Below are positions 15,735 to 24,265 of a DNA stretch of 64,000 nucleotides, piece after piece. Each line of letters begins with the position of its first letter. The first letter of the stretch is position 1. This stretch comes from Azospirillum sp. TSA2s. GTDB lineage: Bacteria; Pseudomonadota; Alphaproteobacteria; Azospirillales; Azospirillaceae. Where the stretch lies: positions 1,129,501-1,193,500 of the forward strand of contig NZ_CP039650.1 of the NCBI RefSeq assembly GCF_004923315.1, written 5' to 3'. The notes under the pieces are model-generated. The model was not told the DNA's origin, did not search any database, and saw nothing but the letters and a program-made list of their open reading frames with translations. Both the position numbers and the translations under genes were made by a program.

Positions 15735-16277
15735 TTATTCGGCGGGCGGCTGGGAATCGGGCTGAAGGTCTTTGCAGTAGAAATGTCCGGCAAGCGGCTT
15801 GCCCTGCACCAGCGCATAGAAGGGATGGGTGCCCCAGCGCTTGAAGCCGAGCGATTCGTAGAGCGCGATGGCCGCCTCCTGCGTCACCCGGACGTCCAGG
15901 TTCAGCACCTGGAAGCCAACGGCGCGCGCCTCCTCCACCACCGCCAGCGTCAGGCGGCGGGCAAGGCCGTGGCCGCGCGCCCAGGGGGCGACGAAGCTGG
16001 TGGTCAGCTGGGCGGCGTGGGCCTGCGCCTCGTTGTTGCGCGGCGGCTTGACCAGCTGGGCGGATCCAGCCACCACCCCGTCGAGGCGGGCGACGAACAG
16101 CACCCGTTCCGGCACCACCAGCACGCCCTTCCAGAAGCGCTCCATCACGTCGCGCGGCGGCGGCTCGACCCAGCCGAAACCGCCGCCGGCGCGGATGGCG
16201 TCGTCGGCCGCGTCGCACAGGTCATGCAGGTCGGCAGTCTTCAGCGCATCGACCTTGTCGATGGCGATCTCGGCCAT
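15735..16277 (-). CDS. GNAT-family N-acetyltransferase inside the his operon
   Basis: The 180-residue protein has a GNAT fold: the acetyl-CoA loop is in SFVAPWARGHGLARRLTLAV and motif B is in LNLDVRVTQEAAIALYESLG, followed by FKRWGTHPFYALVQ. The substrate is unknown. It lies between hisH and hisA with 4 bp and 41 bp gaps, so it is co-transcribed with histidine genes. An extra ORF at this position is also described in the A. brasilense his operon. Whether it acts on a histidine-related amine is open. Confidence 0.85.
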   Translation of the reverse strand: MAEIAIDKVDALKTADLHDLCDAADDAIRAGGGFGWVEPPPRDVMERFWKGVLVVPERVLFVARLDGVVAGSAQLVKPPRNNEAQAHAAQLTTSFVAPWARGHGLARRLTLAVVEEARAVGFQVLNLDVRVTQEAAIALYESLGFKRWGTHPFYALVQGKPLAGHFYCKDLQPDSQPPAE

Positions 16278-16281
16278 CGCC

Positions 16282-16926
16282 TCAGACCTTCCAGCGCAGG
16301 AAATTGGCGATCAGCGCCAGACCGGTGGCCTGGCTCTTTTCCGGGTGGAACTGGGTGCCGACCAGATTGTCGCGCCCGACCACCGCGGCGAAGGGTCCGC
16401 CGTAATCGGCGGACGCGATCAGCGTGTCAGGGTCGGCCGGCTTGAACTGGTAGGAATGGACGAAATAGGCATGCGCGCCCTCCGGCAGCCCAGCCAGAAC
16501 CGGGTGCGGGCGGCGGATGTTCAGCTCGTTCCAGCCCATATGCGGGATTTTCAGGGTGGGATCGGCCGGTTCCAGCTTCACCACCTCGCCGCGGATCCAG
16601 CCCAACCCCTCGGTCACGCCATATTCGCGGCCGCGTTCGGCCATCAGCTGCATGCCGACGCAGATGCCCAGGAAGGGCCGGCCGCGGCGGTGCACCACCT
16701 CCTCCAGCGCGTCGAGCATGCCGGGAACCTCCGACAGGCCGCGCTTGCAGTCGGCGAAGGCGCCCACGCCGGGCAGCACCACGCGGTCGGCATGGCGGAC
16801 CGCATCGGCATCGGAGGTGACGATGACATTGTAGGAGGATTCGGCTTCGCCGGCCGCGCGCTCGATCGCCTTGGCGGCGGAGCGCAGGTTGCCGGAGCCG
16901 TAATCGATCAGCGCGACCGTTTCCAT
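16282..16926 (-). CDS. hisH: Imidazole glycerol phosphate synthase glutaminase subunit HisH
   Basis: HisH hydrolyses glutamine and channels ammonia to HisF. The 214-residue class I amidotransferase has the nucleophile Cys89 in FLGICVGMQL and the His194/Glu196 pair in GTQFHPEKSQ. The N-terminus VALIDYGSGNLRS is typical. It lies 54 bp after hisB and 4 bp before the acetyltransferase gene on the same strand. Confidence 0.97.
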   Translation of the reverse strand: METVALIDYGSGNLRSAAKAIERAAGEAESSYNVIVTSDADAVRHADRVVLPGVGAFADCKRGLSEVPGMLDALEEVVHRRGRPFLGICVGMQLMAERGREYGVTEGLGWIRGEVVKLEPADPTLKIPHMGWNELNIRRPHPVLAGLPEGAHAYFVHSYQFKPADPDTLIASADYGGPFAAVVGRDNLVGTQFHPEKSQATGLALIANFLRWKV

Positions 16927-16980
16927 GGACGTGACAAACCTTCCGATAGGACGGCGGAGGGAGACTTCAGGTCCCCGCCG

Positions 16981-17604
16981 TCAGAGCGATCCGCCGAGCG
17001 TGCCCTTGGTGGAGGGCACCGCATCGCGCTTGCGCGGGTCGATCTCCACCCCGGCGCGCAGCGCGCGGGCAAGCGCCTTGTAGCAGCTTTCCACGATATG
17101 GTGGTTGTTCTCGCCATACAGGTTTTCGACGTGCAGCGTCACGCCGGCGGCCATGGCGAAGGCCTGGAACCACTCGCGGAAAAGCTCGGTGTCGAAATCG
17201 CCGATCTTGTCGCGGGTGAAGTTCACCTTCCAGATCAGGTAGGGCCGGTTGGAGAAGTCCAGCGCCACCCGCGTCAGCGTCTCGTCCATCGGGACATAGG
17301 AATGGCCATAGCGCTGGATGCCCTTGCGGTCGCCCAGCGCCTTCGCCACCGCCATGCCGATGGCGATGCCGGTGTCCTCGGTCGTGTGGTGATAGTCGAT
17401 GTGCAGGTCGCCGTCGGCCAGGACCGTCAGGTCCATCAGGCTGTGGCGCGACAGCTGTTCCAGCATATGGTCGAGGAAGCCGACCCCCGTCTTGACGTCG
17501 TAGACGCCGGTGCCGTCAAGGTTCAGCGCGACCCGGATCCGGGTCTCCGTGGTGTTCCGCTCGATCGAGGCGCGGCGGCCGCCGTTGGTGGGGGTCTGGT
17601 CCAT
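16981..17604 (-). CDS. hisB: Imidazoleglycerol-phosphate dehydratase HisB
   Basis: HisB dehydrates imidazole glycerol phosphate to imidazole acetol phosphate. The 207-residue protein is the monofunctional form without the histidinol-phosphatase domain. It shows the metal-binding repeats GFLDHMLEQLSRHS, DYHHTTEDTGI, VPMDETL and ENNHHIVESCYKALAR. The ATG at 17604 gives the standard start; an upstream GTG/ATG would add 13 residues. It is the first gene of the leftward operon and lies back to back with a lipoprotein gene at 17740. Confidence 0.96.
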   Translation of the reverse strand: MDQTPTNGGRRASIERNTTETRIRVALNLDGTGVYDVKTGVGFLDHMLEQLSRHSLMDLTVLADGDLHIDYHHTTEDTGIAIGMAVAKALGDRKGIQRYGHSYVPMDETLTRVALDFSNRPYLIWKVNFTRDKIGDFDTELFREWFQAFAMAAGVTLHVENLYGENNHHIVESCYKALARALRAGVEIDPRKRDAVPSTKGTLGGSL

Positions 17605-17680
17605 GGCGGTTTTGTAGCAGGAAGCATCCGCACGCGCCAGCATCCGGCACGAATGATGCGCGCTCTGTCCATTCCGACGA

Positions 17681-17709
17681 TTGTCCTACATGGGTGTGCG
17701 GGGTACAGT
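17681..17709 (+). promoter_or_regulatory. Predicted sigma-70 promoter of the lipoprotein gene
   Basis: TTGTCC (17681-17686) and TACAGT (17704-17709) are separated by 17 bp, 31 bp before the ATG at 17740. The hisB promoter must face the other way in the same 135-bp gap, but I see no clear match for it. Confidence 0.45.
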
Positions 17710-17739
17710 CTTTCACACCTCATACGTGCATATCCGCTT

Positions 17740-19248
17740 ATGACGACCCACCCGCGCCCATTCGCCGCAGCTTTGATTCTCCTTCTCGGCCTTTTGCCGG
17801 CCGGCTGCGGCGGCATGTCCCCGCCTCCGCCGATTGGAAAAGCGGCGCCGCCGGTCGCTGCCGGCACCGCCGCGCCCTTCCGCTTCGGCGAGCTGACCAT
17901 CGGCTCGATGCGGCGCGGGATGCAGATCGGCCGCTATGTCTGGGGCATCGACTGCGCCCCGCCCTATGACGACGTCTATTGGACCAGCGGCGTCAACATG
18001 CGGCGCGGCTCCACCTTCGACGAGCGGTTTGCCGAGGTGATGACCGCCGCCGGCTTCGACGTGGTCGGCCGGCCCGGCGGTCCCGACAACCCCGACGGCA
18101 ACCGCAGCCGCGCCCGCTTCACCGTGCAGGGCGACCTGCGCGACGTGCAACTGGAGCTGTGCCACCGCACCAACTGGCTGACCGGCAGCAGCAAGGGCAG
18201 TTCCGGCACCGGCAGCGTCAAGGTGGAATGGACGGTCTACGACGCGCGCGGCGACGGGCTGGTCCATCGCCTCGTCACCACCGGAGCCACGGCACAGGAA
18301 CGCGGGGTGCCCCAGGGCGAGACCCTGCTGGTCGAGGAGGCCTTCGCCGCGGCGGTGGAGGCGCTCGCCGCCGACGCCGGTTTCCGCGCCCTGCTGTCCG
18401 GCGGCGCCCTGCCCTCCCCGGCCGCACGGCCGTCGACGGCGTTTCCCGTGGCGGCACCGGCCGGGTCCGGCCCCATTTCGCTGACGCCAAATGCCTCGCC
18501 AGCCGCGGCACCCTCCGCTCCGGTCGCAGCCCCTGCACAGGCTAGCCGCCTGCTTCTGCGCGGCGGGGCCGGATCAGGCCGGATCGCATCGGCGAGAATA
18601 CCGGTCGATCGGTCGCACGGGCTGGTGATCGGAGAAACCGATGTCGCCGGCCAGGTGCAGGCGGTGCTGCTGGCTCCCCTCTCCGGCTCCGATCCCACCG
18701 TTACGGTGCGGCCGGCCCGTGGCGTGGAGCTGACCGGCTGGGTGATCGGGCGCGACGCGGCCAGCGGCCTTGCCCTGGTCCGGGTGCCGGCGCGGCTGCC
18801 CGCCCTGTCCCTACGTACCGCGACCCTGCGCGTCAGCGAACCGGTGCGGGCGGTCATCGGCGGACGCAGCAAGGAAATAGCCGGGATCGTCGGTGGCCTG
18901 CCGGCCGACGAGGCTCGTGGCGGCACACTGATCCAGGCGGATCTGGGCTCGGCCGACCTGTTCACCGCGGTGACGGAATCCGGCGACCCGCTGCTCGACG
19001 GAAGCGGCGCACTGGCCGGCGTGGCACCGGCCGCCGGCCGCTCCCCCGTCACGCCGGCGGGGCTTGTGGAGTTCCTGGCGCTCGGCCCGCTGCTCGACCG
19101 GCTGGGGGTGGATGCGGTCGTCGCCGTTCAGCCTCCGGCTCCATCCAAGCCGGGTAAACCACGCCGCAACAGCCCGCCCGATCCGCTGTGGGAGGATGAG
19201 GCGCCAGACGGCGAACTGCTTGACGGCGACATCGCCCCTCCCACATAG
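17740..19248 (+). CDS. Predicted lipoprotein with degenerate HtrA-like (trypsin fold) C-terminal domain
   Basis: The 502-residue protein starts with a lipoprotein-type signal (ALILLLGLLPAGC, Cys23). Residues about 45-225 form an uncharacterised region with a conserved-looking core (MQIGRYVWGIDCAPPYDDVYW). A Pro/Ala-rich linker at about 225-265 precedes a C-terminal region that resembles the HtrA protease core. The HtrA block TDLALLK appears as SGLALVRV and NSGGPLLD as ESGDPLLD. The segment where the catalytic His should be reads HGLVIGETDVAG. Only Ser of the triad seems kept, so a binding rather than proteolytic role is likely. The tail is Pro/Asp/Glu-rich. It is transcribed away from the his operon, and hslV follows after 103 bp. 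The exact family is not recognised. Confidence 0.7.
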   Translation: MTTHPRPFAAALILLLGLLPAGCGGMSPPPPIGKAAPPVAAGTAAPFRFGELTIGSMRRGMQIGRYVWGIDCAPPYDDVYWTSGVNMRRGSTFDERFAEVMTAAGFDVVGRPGGPDNPDGNRSRARFTVQGDLRDVQLELCHRTNWLTGSSKGSSGTGSVKVEWTVYDARGDGLVHRLVTTGATAQERGVPQGETLLVEEAFAAAVEALAADAGFRALLSGGALPSPAARPSTAFPVAAPAGSGPISLTPNASPAAAPSAPVAAPAQASRLLLRGGAGSGRIASARIPVDRSHGLVIGETDVAGQVQAVLLAPLSGSDPTVTVRPARGVELTGWVIGRDAASGLALVRVPARLPALSLRTATLRVSEPVRAVIGGRSKEIAGIVGGLPADEARGGTLIQADLGSADLFTAVTESGDPLLDGSGALAGVAPAAGRSPVTPAGLVEFLALGPLLDRLGVDAVVAVQPPAPSKPGKPRRNSPPDPLWEDEAPDGELLDGDIAPPT

Positions 19249-19351
19249 ACCGGATGTCCTGCCGCCACGATTCAAAGGGGTCCGCGCGCCGCATCGGCGC
19301 AGCACTCCAGGGGACGGCAGGCCGTTCCCCATTTTCCAGCGTGGTTTCCGC

Positions 19352-19915
19352 ATGACCTATCCAGCGTCCAATCCACATGATCCCATCCAATGGCATGGCA
19401 CCACCATCCTGTCGGTGCGTAAGAACGGTCAGGTGGTGATCGCCGGCGACGGGCAGGTCTCGGTCGGCCAGACGGTGATGAAGGCCAACGCGCGCAAGGT
19501 CCGCTGGCTGGCCGGCGGTACGGTGATGGCGGGCTTCGCCGGCGCCACCGCCGACGCGCTGACCCTGTTCGAGCGGCTGGAGGGCAAGCTGGAGCAGTAT
19601 CCCGGCCAGCTGACCCGCGCCTGCGTCGAGATGGCCAAGGACTGGCGCACCGACCGCTACCTGCGCCGGCTGGAAGCGATGATGGCCGTCGCCGACAAGT
19701 CCGTCAGCCTGGTGCTGACCGGCAACGGCGACGTGCTGGAGCCGGAGGACGGGCTGATCGGCATCGGCTCCGGCGGATCCTACGCCCTGTCGGCGGCGCG
19801 TGCGCTGATCGACATCGACGGGATGGATGCGGAAGCCGTGGCGCGCAAGGCGATGAGGATCGCCGCCGGCATCTGCGTCTACACCAACGAAAACGTCACC
19901 CTGGAAAAGCTGTGA
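19352..19915 (+). CDS. hslV: ATP-dependent protease proteolytic subunit HslV
   Basis: HslV is the threonine protease core of the HslUV (ClpQY) complex, related to proteasome beta subunits. The 187-residue product has the N-terminal Thr motif WHGTTILSVRKNGQV. Thr17 is the probable nucleophile after removal of a 16-residue propeptide. GDGQVS, GFAGATADA and SGGSYALSAARAL are family blocks. The ATG at 19352 is the only start close to the motif; the open frame upstream belongs to another gene's strand region. hslU follows with a 4-bp overlap. Confidence 0.96.
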   Translation: MTYPASNPHDPIQWHGTTILSVRKNGQVVIAGDGQVSVGQTVMKANARKVRWLAGGTVMAGFAGATADALTLFERLEGKLEQYPGQLTRACVEMAKDWRTDRYLRRLEAMMAVADKSVSLVLTGNGDVLEPEDGLIGIGSGGSYALSAARALIDIDGMDAEAVARKAMRIAAGICVYTNENVTLEKL

Positions 19916-21270
19916 CCGACATGAGCCAGAACGCCAGCACCGCATCCGTCTCCGCCGACAGCGCCGCCTTCAGCCCGCGCGAGATCGTCTCGGAACTCGA
20001 CCGCTACATCGTCGGCCAGAACGACGCCAAGCGCGCGGTCGCCATCGCGCTGCGCAACCGCTGGCGCCGGCAGCAGCTGCCCGAGGGCTTGCGGGAAGAG
20101 GTGTTGCCGAAGAACATCCTGATGATCGGCCCGACCGGCGTCGGCAAGACCGAGATCGCCCGCCGCCTCGCCCGGCTGGCCCAGGCCCCCTTCCTGAAGG
20201 TGGAGGCCACCAAGTTCACCGAGGTCGGTTATGTCGGCCGCGACGTCGAGCAGATCGTCCGCGATCTGGTGGAGGCCGCCATCGGCCTGACCCGCGAGCG
20301 CCTGCGCAAGGAGGTTGCCGCCAAGGCCGAACTGCGGGCGGAGGAGCGGGTGCTCGACGCGCTGTGCGGCGACAGCGCCAGTGCGGAGACGCGTGCCAAG
20401 TTCCGCAAGATGCTGCGCGAAGGCACGCTGAACGACAAGGAGATCGAGGTCCAGGTCGCCGACACCGGGGCCGGCAACATGCCGACCTTCGACATCCCCG
20501 GCATGCCGGGCGCCCAGATGGGGATGCTGAACCTGAACGACATGTTCGGCAAGATGATGGGCGGCCGCACCAAGACCCGCCGCATGTCGGTGGCCGAAAG
20601 CCACGGCGTGCTGATGGCTGAGGAGTCCGACAAGCTGCTGGACCAGGAAAAGGTGGTGGCGGAGGCGATCCGCGCGGTCGAGCAGAACGGCATCGTCTTC
20701 CTGGACGAGATCGACAAGATCTCCGCCCGCTCCGACGCCCGCGGCGCCGATGTCAGCCGCGAGGGCGTTCAGCGCGACCTGCTGCCGCTGATCGAAGGCA
20801 CGACGGTGTCGACCAAGCACGGCCCGGTGAAGACCGACCACATCCTGTTCATCGCGTCGGGCGCTTTCCACATCGCCAAGCCGTCCGACTTGCTGCCCGA
20901 ACTTCAGGGCCGTCTGCCGATCCGGGTCGAGTTGAAGGCGCTGAGCCAGGACGACTTCAAGCGCATCCTGACCGAACCGGAAGCCAGCCTGATCCGTCAG
21001 TACAAGGCGCTGATGAAGACGGAGGAGGTCGATCTGGTCTTCACCGACGACAGCATCGACGAGCTGGCCCGTCTGGCGGCGGAGATCAACAGCTCGGTCG
21101 AGAACATCGGCGCCCGCCGCCTGCACACGGTGCTGGAGCGGCTGCTGGAGGAGATCAGCTTCGCCGCCAGCGACCGCGCCGGCGAGACCATCACCATCGA
21201 TGCCGCCCTGGTCCGCGAGCGGGTTGGCGGTCTGGCGAAGAACGCCGATCTGTCGAAGTTCATTCTGTGA
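19912..21270 (+). CDS. hslU: ATP-dependent protease ATPase subunit HslU
   Basis: HslU is the AAA+ unfoldase ring that feeds substrates to HslV. The 452-residue product has SPREIVSELDRYIVGQNDAK, Walker A GPTGVGKT (residues 73-80), Walker B GIVFLDEIDK and sensor-arginine segments. The I-domain between them carries Met/Gly-rich loops (GMPGAQMGMLNLNDM). It ends in the conserved LSKFIL used for docking into HslV. GTG at 19912 overlaps the hslV stop; ATG at 19921 is an equally possible start 3 codons later. A terminator that abuts a parS site follows. Confidence 0.96.
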   Translation: MTDMSQNASTASVSADSAAFSPREIVSELDRYIVGQNDAKRAVAIALRNRWRRQQLPEGLREEVLPKNILMIGPTGVGKTEIARRLARLAQAPFLKVEATKFTEVGYVGRDVEQIVRDLVEAAIGLTRERLRKEVAAKAELRAEERVLDALCGDSASAETRAKFRKMLREGTLNDKEIEVQVADTGAGNMPTFDIPGMPGAQMGMLNLNDMFGKMMGGRTKTRRMSVAESHGVLMAEESDKLLDQEKVVAEAIRAVEQNGIVFLDEIDKISARSDARGADVSREGVQRDLLPLIEGTTVSTKHGPVKTDHILFIASGAFHIAKPSDLLPELQGRLPIRVELKALSQDDFKRILTEPEASLIRQYKALMKTEEVDLVFTDDSIDELARLAAEINSSVENIGARRLHTVLERLLEEISFAASDRAGETITIDAALVRERVGGLAKNADLSKFIL

Positions 21271-21274
21271 GAAG

Positions 21275-21305
21275 GCAGGGGGCACTCGCATCGGGTGCCC
21301 CCTGC
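21275..21305. terminator. Terminator hairpin after hslU
   Basis: GCAGGGGGCAC (21275-21285) pairs with GTGCCCCCTGC (21295-21305) over 11 bp with a 9-base loop. No T-run follows. The right arm runs directly into a parS-like site. It lies between convergent hslU and mltA. Confidence 0.6.
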
Positions 21306-21318
21306 TTCACGTGAAACA
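21303..21318. other. parS: parS-like site 1 (ParB binding)
   Basis: TGCTTCACGTGAAACA matches the bacterial parS consensus TGTTTCACGTGAAACA at 15 of 16 positions. It is intergenic between convergent hslU and mltA, about 8 kb left of the predicted origin, on the opposite side from parAB. Confidence 0.85.
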
Positions 21319-21323
21319 TTCCC

Positions 21324-22538
21324 CTACCCGCCTGCCGCCACCTTCACGCTCTTGGGCAGCAGCAGCGTATAGCTTCCACGGCTCTTCATCACTCCGGCCC
21401 GCTGCTCCGCCTCCGGGCCATGGCCCCAGAAGACGTCGCCGCGCACCGGCCCGCGGATCGCTCCGCCCGTGTCTTGGGCGACCAGCAGCCGCTGCAGCCG
21501 CTGCCCGGCATCCAGCGGGTCCTCCGCATCCAGCCACACCGGCACGCCATAGGGCATGAACTTGGAATCCACCGCCAGACTGCGGCCGGGGGTCAGCGCC
21601 ACGCCCTGGGCACCGTTGGGGCCGTCGCCGGACATCGGCTGGAAGAAGACGTAGGACGGGTTGACGTTCATCACCGCCGGTGCCTGATCGGGATGGGCGA
21701 GCAGCCAAGCGCGGATGGTCTGCAGCGAAACCTCCTCCCGCTTCAGCGCGCCGCGCTCGATCAGTTCCTTGCCGATGGCGACGTATTTGTGGCCGTTCTG
21801 GCCGGCGTAACCGACGCGCATCTCGCCGCCGCCATTGCCTTCATTGGCGAGCCGGATCCGCCCCGACCCCTGGATTTGCAGGAAGAAGGCGCCGATCGGG
21901 TCCTTTACCCAGACCAGTTCCAGACCCTTGCCCTTGAGCGCTCCCGCGACGATGGCGGCGCGATCTTCGTAGGGCTTCAACTTGCCATCGACCACCCGGC
22001 CGGCGGTGCGCTCCCCCTTCCAGCGGTCGGAGAAGTCGCCGAGATCGACCATCACCAGATCGGCCGGCCGGCGATAGAGCGGCACCGGATAGGCCGGATC
22101 CGGCCGACGGCTGCCCTCCAGTTCGGCCTCGTAATAGCCGGTGAACAGCCCCTCGCGCGTGCCGTTGTTGCCGGCGGCGTAGGGGGTGAAGTTCGCCTCG
22201 AAGAAGGCGCGGGCGGCGGCATCGTCGCCGGGCGGCAGATCCGCCAGTTGCGCGCAAGGGACCTGCCAGTCGCCGATTATCCCCGCCACACCGCCTAGCC
22301 CGACCGGCCGGTCCGCCGGCTGGGTCTTGAACCGCGCACAGGAGCGGGCGAGCGCCGGCACCGCCTGGGCCACCGGGTCAGTGCGCCAGCCGGGCAAGTC
22401 GGCGAAGGACAGCGGCGCCAGGGTCAGGGCATCGGGCGGCGGCTTCGCCTCTTCCTTGGGGGCGCAGGCGGAAAACAGCAACGCCACCGCCCCGAAGAGG
22501 GCGATGGCGCTGAAACCTGTACGGTGATGGAAAGCCAT
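21324..22538 (-). CDS. mltA: Membrane-bound lytic murein transglycosylase A (MltA)
   Basis: MltA cleaves peptidoglycan glycan strands with formation of 1,6-anhydro ends. The 404-residue lipoprotein has the lipobox LFSAC (Cys25). The MltA barrel begins at about residue 120 (FTPYAAGNNGTREGLFTGYYEAELEGS, key FTGYYE). The C-terminal 3D domain contains the catalytic Asp in LLVAQDTGGAIRG and ends with FWGHGPEAEQRAGVMKSRG. Its ATG overlaps the stop of the Tim44-domain gene (TAATG), so the two form an operon. Confidence 0.93.
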   Translation of the reverse strand: MAFHHRTGFSAIALFGAVALLFSACAPKEEAKPPPDALTLAPLSFADLPGWRTDPVAQAVPALARSCARFKTQPADRPVGLGGVAGIIGDWQVPCAQLADLPPGDDAAARAFFEANFTPYAAGNNGTREGLFTGYYEAELEGSRRPDPAYPVPLYRRPADLVMVDLGDFSDRWKGERTAGRVVDGKLKPYEDRAAIVAGALKGKGLELVWVKDPIGAFFLQIQGSGRIRLANEGNGGGEMRVGYAGQNGHKYVAIGKELIERGALKREEVSLQTIRAWLLAHPDQAPAVMNVNPSYVFFQPMSGDGPNGAQGVALTPGRSLAVDSKFMPYGVPVWLDAEDPLDAGQRLQRLLVAQDTGGAIRGPVRGDVFWGHGPEAEQRAGVMKSRGSYTLLLPKSVKVAAGG

Positions 22539-23236
22539 TACTGAACCGGACGGACCTCGACCAGCGCCCAGTTGGGATCGCGGGAGCGGAGGTTGCGGGC
22601 GAAGGTCCAGACGTCGGTGTTCTCCACCAGCGCCTTGGGATCGCCGTCGATCACGGCACCCTCGCGGTCACGCACCACATTCACCTGATCGGAGACCAGA
22701 CGCACGGTGACGCGGGCGGTGCGGCCGGCATCCAGCTTCGCTTCCACCACCTCGGCCTCGCGCACCAGTTCGATGCGGGCCTCGTGCTGCTCGCCGGCGG
22801 CCTGACGGTCGCGGATGACACGGGCGAAGCTGTCATAGACGTCGTCCGCCAGCAGTGGACGCAGCGTGGCGGTGTCGCCGCGGGCGAAGGCGTCGACGAT
22901 CATGGCGAAGGCAGCCTTGGCGCCTTCCAGGAAATGCTTCTCGTCGAAATTCGGATCGGCGGCCCGGATCTGGTCGATGGAGGCGGCCAGCGACAGCGGC
23001 TCGTCCGGGGCGGTCACGTCCGCGCCGGGTGCGACATCAGGCCGCGGCCGGTTGCGCTCCGGCAGGGGCACGACATTGTCGGGCTTCGCCGGGTTCGGAG
23101 CGGCGGTGAAGGGGTTGGAGCGCTGACGCTCCTCCCCCGTCCGGCGGCCGAGGACACTGCGCAGCCGATAAACGAGGAAGGCCGCGATCATCGCGAAGAT
23201 CACGATCTCGATGAACACGAACCCGTCTCCCATCAT
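22538..23236 (-). CDS. Tim44/TimA family membrane-associated protein
   Basis: The 232-residue product has one N-terminal membrane helix (FVFIEIVIFAMIAAFLVYRL), a basic and proline-rich linker and a Tim44-like domain (about residues 85-230, FLEGAKAAFAMIVDAFARGD, then VWTFARNLRSRDPNWALVEV). In mitochondria Tim44 ties Hsp70 to the import channel. Alphaproteobacterial homologues (TimA) are inner-membrane proteins of less certain role. It is the first gene of a two-gene unit with mltA and is divergent from fxsA. Two consecutive ATGs (23236, 23233) are possible. Confidence 0.85.
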   Translation of the reverse strand: MMGDGFVFIEIVIFAMIAAFLVYRLRSVLGRRTGEERQRSNPFTAAPNPAKPDNVVPLPERNRPRPDVAPGADVTAPDEPLSLAASIDQIRAADPNFDEKHFLEGAKAAFAMIVDAFARGDTATLRPLLADDVYDSFARVIRDRQAAGEQHEARIELVREAEVVEAKLDAGRTARVTVRLVSDQVNVVRDREGAVIDGDPKALVENTDVWTFARNLRSRDPNWALVEVRPVQ

Positions 23237-23394
23237 CTGTTCCTTCCAAAACGACTTGTCGTGAGCTTTGTGCCGCGGCGAAATCGCCGGCGGATCCGGC
23301 CCGCCTCTGGACCTTGCGGCCGGTCGGCATTACGTGTTGCTTGCCCGCCAGCAACGGCCAATTGGATGAGGCCGACGGTGTTTCGACCGGACGA

Positions 23395-23414
23395 CCTATC
23401 CAAACCTAGATAGG
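23395..23414. promoter_or_regulatory. Small inverted repeat in the fxsA/Tim44 divergent region
   Basis: CCTATC (23395-23400) and GATAGG (23409-23414) form a 6-bp dyad with 8-bp spacing, 28 bp before the fxsA ATG. It could be a regulator site or chance. Confidence 0.25.
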
Positions 23415-23442
23415 GGCAGCGAGCCCGAAGAGCAAGGACACC

Positions 23443-24081
23443 ATGAATCCCCTGTTGTTGATCCTTCTTCTGCCGATCCTGGAGATCGTCGGATTCATCC
23501 AGGTCGGCGATTGGATCGGCGCCGGGCCGACCATCGGGCTGCTGGCCCTGTCGGCGGTGGTGGGTGTGCTGCTGGTCCGCCACCAGGGTCTGGCCTCGCT
23601 GTCCCGCGCCCAGGCCGCAGCCGCCCGCGGCGAGGCGCCGATCGGCACCGTTCTGGACGGTTTCTGCGCCGTGCTGGCCGGCATCCTGCTGATCATCCCC
23701 GGCTTCCTGACCGACATTCTCGGCATCGCCCTGCTGATCGGGCCGCTGCGCCGCGGCATCGGCCGTTGGCTGCTCGGCCGCATGGGGGCCGGGATGCCGG
23801 TCTTCACCACCACCGCCGGCCGTCCCGGCTTCGGCGCCGGCAATTTCGGAGCCGGGGGTTTTGGCGGCCCCGGTTTCGGCGCGGACGGCCCCCGCCAGAC
23901 CGATGATCCTTTCCGCCCCACCCCCGGCGTGCCCGGCGTGATCGACGGCGACTACCGCGACGTCACGCCCAACGAGCGCAAGATGGGCGAGCGCAAGATG
24001 GGCGAGGAAACCGACGACCGCGACGCGCCCCGGCTGAGCGATTCCCAATGGGGGAAGCACCGCCCGGATGAGCGGCGCTGA
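23443..24081 (+). CDS. fxsA: FxsA family membrane protein
   Basis: FxsA is a small inner-membrane protein; overproduction of the E. coli one excludes phage T7 when F is present, and its normal role is unknown. The 212-residue product has three or four hydrophobic segments within residues 1-110 (LLLILLLPILEIVGFIQVG at the start, then GTVLDGFCAVLAGILLIIPGF). A Gly/Phe-rich stretch follows (GFGAGNFGAGGFGGPGFGAD). The hydrophilic tail contains an exact tandem repeat KMGERKMGE (15-bp direct repeat near 23979-24008). It is divergent from the Tim44-domain gene, a common arrangement in alphaproteobacteria. Confidence 0.88.
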   Translation: MNPLLLILLLPILEIVGFIQVGDWIGAGPTIGLLALSAVVGVLLVRHQGLASLSRAQAAAARGEAPIGTVLDGFCAVLAGILLIIPGFLTDILGIALLIGPLRRGIGRWLLGRMGAGMPVFTTTAGRPGFGAGNFGAGGFGGPGFGADGPRQTDDPFRPTPGVPGVIDGDYRDVTPNERKMGERKMGEETDDRDAPRLSDSQWGKHRPDERR

Positions 24082-24265
24082 CCGGCCGGCGGGCCGGCGG
24101 TTTCCGTTGGCAGGACGACCGATCCGTGATAGCCAGCCCCTTGGGCGAAGGCACAACCGTCGCGAACCAACCCCTGTCACCTCACATCCGGGTCGGCCCA
24201 CCGTCCCCGCCCCTTCCCGATGCGGAACGATGGCCGGGACGACAGCCGGCGATTAGGAGTCCGTT

